From a virus, in IMG/VR virus record IMGVR_UViG_3300048927_000254, positions 1-28,142 of that record: 28,142 bases of DNA. One strand, written 5' to 3'. The notes beneath the pieces are model-generated. The model was given only the letters and a program-made list of their open reading frames with translations, was not told the DNA's origin and did no database searches. The position numbers and the translations under genes are program-made. Of this stretch, positions 24,201-28,142 are shown piece after piece; positions within the stretch are counted from its first letter, which is position 1; every line of letters begins with the position of its first letter.

Positions 24201-25218
24201 TTTGAAAGCCCTAATGCCAATTGATTTTGAAATAACCAAAGTCGAAAAATGCATTTCAACTCTAAAGGGAATGAATGACTCTGACCTTTCTGATATTTTA
24301 ACGCACCATAAAATTAAAGAGTACAAATTTGAAAGGCCTGTTAAACAGGCAAGGATTAATGACAAGCCTTTTAACAAAATATCTTGGCGGAAATTGTGTT
24401 GCGATCAGCCATTCTTAGCTATTCAGTTATGGAGCACTCCATTTCATAATATGGATCGTGAATTTGAATATAACTCATTGGATGCATTAAATCCGATATT
24501 AGAGATATTTGAAGAAAGTCCAAACCTGACTTCATGTTGTTTTTTGATGTGGGGAGAGGTTTTTAAAGCTTTCCCAGAAAGGGAAAGCTTAATTCGAAAA
24601 AAACTTATAAATAACTCTATATCTAAAAGAGATTTTAGTGGCCACTTCCACAGGAAAACTACGCCCTTTAAAATAGACTTAGAAAATGAGTTGGAATTTA
24701 TAATACTGTTTTCTCATTCCTTACATACGATTCAATCACTTTATCTAGATCATGCTGTTGGTATGATACATCAAGAGAAAATTGATTATAATGAAACTGT
24801 CCTTCAGGAATTTGGGCTGAGTTCAGAAATACTTTTGCATATATGTAATGATGCATCAAATTCCAATTTAGTACGTATCGCAGCATTAAGTTGTTATCTT
24901 GGACAAACCTTCGAAGATAAAAATCTCATAATAGATAATTTTTTCAAAACTGGTCTTAATAAAACCTTTTGCTCACTGTTGAACAAAGGGGATAATGAGA
25001 ATCTTATATCTGGTATATATGGGCTTTTTCTTGATATAAAACATCTGGATGATGACGTAATGGAATTCATCGGAGAGGTTACTTACATTTGCAAAGAGCA
25101 TTTTAGGATAAAATTTGTTTTGCAAAGTTTATATTCTAGATGGAGAGAAAGATCATCATCACCTGTACAAAAAAGTAATAAAATAGATGAGTGGTTGGAC
25201 TATACGTATAATATTTAA
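21232..25218 (+). CDS. Mrr-like nuclease-NACHT NTPase fusion, candidate phage sensor
   Basis: 1328 residues. Residues 10-75 carry a PD-(D/E)XK nuclease signature: E16 (TFEHLV), D43 (GADGGRDGY) and Q66-S-K68 (WYLQSKFH), the QxK form common in Mrr-like enzymes. The NACHT NTPase follows: Walker A GGPGQGKST (279-287), Walker B FINFDGLDE with D395, D398 and E399 (the DGLDE form is diagnostic of NACHT), and a sensor arginine R434 in LILCTTRPQG. After a helical region with DIRQLQEFFAAEF come about 650 residues of helical, non-repetitive-looking sequence, as expected for a ligand-sensing arm. Bacterial proteins built this way (AVAST, bNACHT) detect a phage protein, oligomerise, and degrade DNA or kill the cell. 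AAGGA precedes the ATG; it is AT-rich, a single gene, with its own terminator. The exact family is not established. Confidence 0.85.
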   Translation: MADSYDLTQLDTHTFEHLVNFLALKVLGNGVTGFAAGADGGRDGYLVGKACYPTPKENWEGTWYLQSKFHKPNLSKNPQTWLLQQIKDEIAEFENSEDRNLPDNWIIATNIEPTGKPQTGSFDKIHDLVKKKFGDKIKIDIWGGRRILDFLAHDEDASRYYGHFITPGHVISALYDNLKNKSREIKYIIDHLIISQFNELIYTKLEQAGSGSDQRPKIYELYEDLPVSFDGVLDNPFIMKSLVSSSCNVHKASAWEEFGDGWRVWSKIPSRARTILLKGGPGQGKSTAGQYFSQIQKAAFILSGKGPKVTPQIKSLATELKKHAELKGYWPSLPRVPVFIELKDYANWYNTKLESDSKSITAFICDKIYIRTTKKMTTEMFEESLRLFSWFINFDGLDEVPNDLKDTVAEEIILFTNEVCPYLDADVLILCTTRPQGYSGQFENLDAAVVVLDPLPPEIALSCASSVVTFSRDKDEGLQFVEVLKSAMESEQVRELMTTPLQSHIMAVVVRDGGRPPERRWELFNNFYHVMKRRESLKNFPDKKISQLLRENDVLLKSIHDRLGVSLHTKAEKSNGAEATLDKTEFKILAEKTTKLLLDGDINAVVKTLMEATTDRLVFVNTPESSSTVRFDIRQLQEFFAAEFIYSAVTSKELHDRLTLIGADSHWREVVHFILSALTYNKRVAELAITIDILSNLDSHPNHKIKQFKKRSATGALLALRLLTEGVLEQDRQVRLQFVKVFQPLWGTLDYQIIYRVLAVNHNQSKSWLVSVMSEAVMELDYSENITSGYLLTFMLTEQHPRFEEVKNKIITAPKYYLNTILAMSAIKNYYLPGINESKAQKWFICELVNILMSSDSLDIVTCNNALNVLRQEKSSLIQYLDSEGGSSNELDLLLYLVRINDKPIKTKNPQENKISYCFGDIVYHDHSWVTDTIPSGLSVLKTSDVKNSILLEMIKLIIIFSKKRDMDSLLLFIEKFESVGLNSLGIPSDLKALMPIDFEITKVEKCISTLKGMNDSDLSDILTHHKIKEYKFERPVKQARINDKPFNKISWRKLCCDQPFLAIQLWSTPFHNMDREFEYNSLDALNPILEIFEESPNLTSCCFLMWGEVFKAFPERESLIRKKLINNSISKRDFSGHFHRKTTPFKIDLENELEFIILFSHSLHTIQSLYLDHAVGMIHQEKIDYNETVLQEFGLSSEILLHICNDASNSNLVRIAALSCYLGQTFEDKNLIIDNFFKTGLNKTFCSLLNKGDNENLISGIYGLFLDIKHLDDDVMEFIGEVTYICKEHFRIKFVLQSLYSRWRERSSSPVQKSNKIDEWLDYTYNI

Positions 25219-25241
25219 CGTTTGGTTTTAAGGATATAAGA

Positions 25242-25284
25242 AAGAGCTACTTAGGAAAGTTTATATATAAGTGGCTCTTTTTTT
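25242..25284 (+). terminator. Terminator of the NACHT gene
   Basis: AAGAGCTACTTA and TAAGTGGCTCTT form a 12-bp stem (one G-U pair) around a 14-base AT-rich loop, followed by a T-run to 25284. It lies 23 bases after the stop codon, between the converging NACHT and A genes, and may partly serve the A transcript too. Confidence 0.75.
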
Positions 25285-25354
25285 AAATAGCAACCGCTTA
25301 GCCATCGCTTTGAAATAACTATACTATTTAGAGGGAATGAAAATATACGAGTTA

Positions 25355-27418
25355 TCATAATTCACCTTTAATTTTAGAGTTAATTAACCAAACATTTTTT
25401 GTGCTGATGTTCTGTCTATTATGAATAAAATTTGTTATCGGTAGTATCTCTACAGGCTCATTTGTGTCGTTTATTGTCGTTACAGAGAATTTTTCTTCAT
25501 TTCTCACCGATTGTTCAGGATGTTTCTGCAATATCGATTCCATATTGTTGCCTTTTCCACAGTTATTGACAGGACTCCGAGGCGCGCCGGAGGCGCTTTT
25601 TGCGGTCAAAACCTCAGAATCAACGGCAGAAGCAACGATGCGCCATTGAGTGGTGCGCGTTTCATATACATGTGATTCGCCGAGGTGGGGCGCGAAAATG
25701 CCCACAACTTTTTTCACTTCTTCATCGTAGGCGTTCAGCTCATTGGCAACGCGACGTGCTACGCGCACCGTCTGATCGTCACGCGGTACATTAGCGCCGC
25801 CCTGGGCAGTCATGTACGCCATAAAGTCACCGGCATCAGCAGCAGCGCGAACGGCTTCAACTTCTTCGTCAAAGGTTTCAGTCAGACTGATGGAACGGAT
25901 GCGGCGGCACTCACGGTATGAACCCATAGTAGGCAGGCCGATGGGATGGAATTGAGGGATACGCCATGTTGCAGCCCAGGCAGTAACAGCAGCAGCGGAA
26001 TCCGTCAGAAGCTCGCCGGTCTCGTGGTCGCGTTCGCCTTCCAGTGCGTAACCGTCGATATTCTTCGCGATGTATTTAGCGATGTAGCCAGCAGCACCGC
26101 CTCGGTTCAGGTGCTTACAGTCAAAGCGGTTCTTTGCTGCGCCGCGCTCGTCACCGTCTTCTTTCATGGCGTATTTGCGCATGATATCGATCACCGACTT
26201 ACGCATGGCAGGCTTGGTGAATAACATCATGTGCCAGTGCGGAGTCGCGTCGTGGTGAGGCTCAACTACGCGCATCCCATAAACTGATAGGCCACTGTCT
26301 TTAAACGCGGTGCGCATTTTGCTCCAGATCCCACAAAGATAACGCTGTGCATCTTTCGGCGTGTAGGCCTCTTTGTCCCAGGCATGATTTCGCTGAACGC
26401 GCTTGTTATCACCTTTACCAACCATGCGGGTCGGGTGAAATTTAGAAGGGGTGGTGATGGTCAGAAACATCCCGACGTCACCATTCGCGGCAGCATATTT
26501 TTCGGTGCCGGCGATAGTGCTCATCAGCTCCATGCGGCGGATTTCAGGGTTTGAAATACTCGCCATGACCTTATCGATCAAACTGATACGCTCGCCGGTT
26601 TCGACATTCTCCAGGTCACGGCTTTTTAGATAGTCCAGATTCGACAGTCGGCGGGAACGAACTTCACGGATAGCCTGCTTACTGGCATAGGGCGACGCGT
26701 CACGGTTAACCTTACCGATGGCGATCAGCAAGGATTCACGCCAGCGGGTACGCTGGCCTTTCAACTGACTTAACCACCAATCGGGATTTACCAGCCGAGA
26801 CATGCTAGCGATGGCAGACGTTGCATCAAGCTTGCCTTTAGTGAATTTTGTCCAATACATAGGGCTGACGTTGAAGGCACGAGACATTCCTGCAATATCA
26901 CGATACAGAGCGCACTGCGTATCAGACTGAAGAAGTACCGCGTAATCTCCACCATGTTCAGCCAAAAGCTGATCGCAACGGTCTTCATAAATGGCCTTCA
27001 ATTGTCCTGCAATATTCTGTGTGAAACGACGTAGCGGTTTGTCGCTCATGCCTGGTAACTGGTGATAAACATCGGCCTCTGAGATGAATTTCATGGTGGC
27101 ATTGATATTCATTGCATGGGCTTTATTAACTGCATCTACACGCGGCAGGATGCTGCGGCCAAGGGTATAAACCAGATATTTATTGGCTGCGTGAATGCCC
27201 TGAGTTTTGAGCAGGTACTTATGGCGGCCAGTGAAAATTTCTTGCAGGTCTTTAGAGAGGTTTTTTACTTTGATTAAAACAGCTTGCCCCTGATCGTATT
27301 CATCACGGGTAAGCGGTCTCGGCCTTTCTTGGGGGACAATTGGGGCTAGGGGTTTATTCCAGGGGAACGCCCAAACATCGGGCGTTTCAGTCTGAGAAGT
27401 AAAGCGATTGTTCTGCAT
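25355..27418 (-). CDS. A: Rolling-circle replication initiator gpA
   Basis: 687 residues (P2 gpA 761). It nicks the origin and stays bound to the 5' end, starting rolling-circle replication. Visible motifs: the HUH metal-binding block PHHDATPHWHMMLF with H394 and H396, and the catalytic tyrosine pair Y445 and Y449 in GYIAKYIAKNIDG, matching P2 Y450/Y454. The likely origin lies within codons around 610. The last 75 or so residues (from GKGNNMESILQKH) are AT-rich, unlike the P2 C-terminus, and look acquired together with the neighbouring cargo. Its ATG overlaps the stop of the 27-codon ORF upstream. Confidence 0.93.
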   Translation of the reverse strand: MQNNRFTSQTETPDVWAFPWNKPLAPIVPQERPRPLTRDEYDQGQAVLIKVKNLSKDLQEIFTGRHKYLLKTQGIHAANKYLVYTLGRSILPRVDAVNKAHAMNINATMKFISEADVYHQLPGMSDKPLRRFTQNIAGQLKAIYEDRCDQLLAEHGGDYAVLLQSDTQCALYRDIAGMSRAFNVSPMYWTKFTKGKLDATSAIASMSRLVNPDWWLSQLKGQRTRWRESLLIAIGKVNRDASPYASKQAIREVRSRRLSNLDYLKSRDLENVETGERISLIDKVMASISNPEIRRMELMSTIAGTEKYAAANGDVGMFLTITTPSKFHPTRMVGKGDNKRVQRNHAWDKEAYTPKDAQRYLCGIWSKMRTAFKDSGLSVYGMRVVEPHHDATPHWHMMLFTKPAMRKSVIDIMRKYAMKEDGDERGAAKNRFDCKHLNRGGAAGYIAKYIAKNIDGYALEGERDHETGELLTDSAAAVTAWAATWRIPQFHPIGLPTMGSYRECRRIRSISLTETFDEEVEAVRAAADAGDFMAYMTAQGGANVPRDDQTVRVARRVANELNAYDEEVKKVVGIFAPHLGESHVYETRTTQWRIVASAVDSEVLTAKSASGAPRSPVNNCGKGNNMESILQKHPEQSVRNEEKFSVTTINDTNEPVEILPITNFIHNRQNISTKNVWLINSKIKGEL
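25558..25590 (-). other. Likely phage replication origin (gpA nick region) inside gene A
   Basis: The minus strand reads CCGGCGCGCCTCGGAGTCCT, then GTCAATAACTGTG. In P2 the origin lies within gene A, and I recall its core as GGCGCGCCTCGGAGTCCTGT. A direct repeat of GCGCCTC follows from the adjoining GCGCCTCCGG. The codons spell GAPRSPVNNCG, a stretch kept across P2-like gpA proteins, probably because the DNA is constrained. Confidence 0.6.
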
Positions 27419-27501
27419 TACAAACCGTCTTTGATATCAATGATCAGATAGCCAGCATTGATGCCAGCCAGAATGAGCAATGCCATCGAGAACAAAATCA
27501 T
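27418..27501 (-). CDS. 27-residue membrane peptide between traR-like gene and A (P2 orf83-like position)
   Basis: The product starts MILFSMALLILAGINAGYLI and ends IDIKDGL, almost entirely one membrane helix. The ATG overlaps the stop of the zinc-finger gene (ATGA) and its stop overlaps the start of A (TAATG), so it is an exact translational link between the two. P2 has a comparably tiny reading frame (orf83) at the same position. Its function is unknown; it may serve mainly to couple A translation to the upstream genes. Confidence 0.6.
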   Translation of the reverse strand: MILFSMALLILAGINAGYLIIDIKDGL

Positions 27502-27722
27502 TTACTGTCTCGGTAATGCTTAGCGTTTAGCTCACTGATTTCCTTGCAATAGATACATAGCTCAACGCCAGGCAGAGCTGAGCGGCGTTCTTCAGGAATA
27601 GGGCGGTCACAGTCGAGGCAATACATGGCGGAAACGCCCGTAGTGCTTATGCGGGCAGCTTGAATTTGTGACTCTAAGATCAGGTCCGCTCGTTCTTGGG
27701 CAGCGTCAATAACATCAGCCAT
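27498..27722 (-). CDS. TraR/DksA-type zinc-finger protein
   Basis: A 74-residue protein with a C4 zinc finger, C35-xx-C38 and C56-xx-C59, around the TraR/DksA hallmark PIPEERR and PGVELC. The N-terminus MADVIDAAQERAD is an acidic helix like that of TraR, which enters the RNA polymerase secondary channel and mimics DksA with ppGpp. Homologues occupy this position (orf82) in P2-like phages. It probably modulates host transcription, although direct effects for the phage versions are not well documented. Its start overlaps the previous stop (TAATG). Confidence 0.85.
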   Translation of the reverse strand: MADVIDAAQERADLILESQIQAARISTTGVSAMYCLDCDRPIPEERRSALPGVELCIYCKEISELNAKHYRDSK

Positions 27723-27904
27723 TAATGAAATTCTCCCGCTTCGTTTTGGATGCGGGTAGCCTCAACGCGTAAAGCTTCGGCGGCTTCAGTGCCGGTCATT
27801 GCCTGCTTGACGATGAAACATGCGATAGCCTCAAGACGTGCAGCGAATACGGCTGCACGATTTAAACGTTCGTCAGAACGAGCTTCATTTATCATTTCTT
27901 CCAT
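27722..27904 (-). CDS. DUF2732-like early phage protein
   Basis: A 60-residue, largely helical protein (RLNRAAVFAARLEAIACFIV, then MTGTEAAEALRVEATRIQNEAG). The pattern fits the DUF2732 family found in P2-like phages just before the TraR-like gene. AGGA precedes the ATG. Function unknown; it is co-transcribed with the genes leading to A. Confidence 0.65.
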   Translation of the reverse strand: MEEMINEARSDERLNRAAVFAARLEAIACFIVKQAMTGTEAAEALRVEATRIQNEAGEFH

Positions 27905-27970
27905 TATCCAATCCTGTTTTTAGGCAAAAGAATGCCCGGCGGGTTGAACGCCAATTAAATTTCAGATGTA

Positions 27971-28142
27971 TTAATGTTCTATGTTGAGAACTGAGTCGGT
28001 TTCACTAATAAAGGCCGGAAGCGCCTTGCCAAACTCAATGAGTGAGTTAAGTGCTTCAATGACCTTTATTCTTTCACTGTGTGCCAATTCAAAGAAACGC
28101 ATATTAATATGGCGACTCTTCAACCCAGCATGAAAGCAGATC
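27971..28142 (-). CDS. C-terminal part of an early-region protein (cut by window edge)
   Basis: An open frame enters from the right edge and runs 56 residues to a stop at 27973-27971. Visible sequence includes CFHAGLKSRHINMRFFELAH and later EALNSLIEFGKALPAFI, helical and fairly hydrophilic. A Met at 28102 could start a 43-residue protein, but it lacks a ribosome site, so a longer gene is likelier. It lies where P2 has B and orf80; I do not recognise the family. Confidence 0.55.
   Translation of the reverse strand, partial: ICFHAGLKSRHINMRFFELAHSERIKVIEALNSLIEFGKALPAFISETDSVLNIEH

Noticed and set aside
19497-25218. Classical toxin-antitoxin pair made of the PIN and NACHT genes
   Set aside because: The genes are 670 bases apart, diverge in orientation and have separate promoters; neither looks like an antitoxin.
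1-28142. CRISPR arrays, insertion sequences, rRNA genes, integrase or att sites
   Set aside because: None found by reading; the integrase, repressor and Ogr genes of a P2-like phage would lie outside both edges.

Overview
The window is the structural and replication half of a P2-like (Peduovirus-type) prophage from an enterobacterium. I recognise nearly every P2 late gene, in P2 order and at P2-like lengths. The host genus cannot be read from the sequence, because no chromosomal flank, integrase or attachment site is present. The left edge cuts the tape-measure gene T, and the right edge cuts an early gene upstream of the replication gene A.

Layout, read on the minus strand from the capsid end. 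Gene O (scaffold/protease) faces the large terminase P and portal Q, which run on the plus strand. Minus-strand genes then run N (capsid), M (small terminase), L (head completion), X (tail), a holin, K (endolysin), lysB/lysC (Rz/Rz1 spanins), R and S (tail completion). Next come V, W, J, I (baseplate), H (fibre), a tail-fibre chaperone (G-like), a 47-codon gene, FI (sheath), FII (tube), E and E' (a tail chaperone pair joined by a -1 frameshift) and T. Three boxes matching TGT-N12-ACA of the Ogr/Delta activator, each ending in GGCACAAC, lie exactly where P2 has its late promoters: before FI, before V, and between O and P. On the early side are gene A, with a likely replication origin inside its coding sequence, preceded by a 27-codon membrane ORF, a TraR/DksA zinc-finger gene and a DUF2732-like gene.

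Three AT-rich cargo loci interrupt this backbone. (1) Between S and V: a plus-strand gene for a 346-residue HEMGH zinc metallopeptidase-like protein, plus a 37-residue minus-strand membrane peptide. (2) Between Q and a candidate cos site: a minus-strand PIN-domain protein of 354 residues. (3) Between the candidate cos site and A, where P2 carries tin and old: a 1328-residue plus-strand protein joining an Mrr-like PD-(D/E)XK nuclease domain to a NACHT NTPase and a very long C-terminal region. The last architecture is that of bacterial NLR/AVAST-like phage sensors. The PIN protein and the NACHT protein are the best candidates for a prophage-borne defence module. They flank the cos candidate, so they would lie at opposite ends of the packaged genome.

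Most backbone calls rest on remembered family sequences and motifs. The functions of the three cargo genes, the cos site and the origin are inferences.
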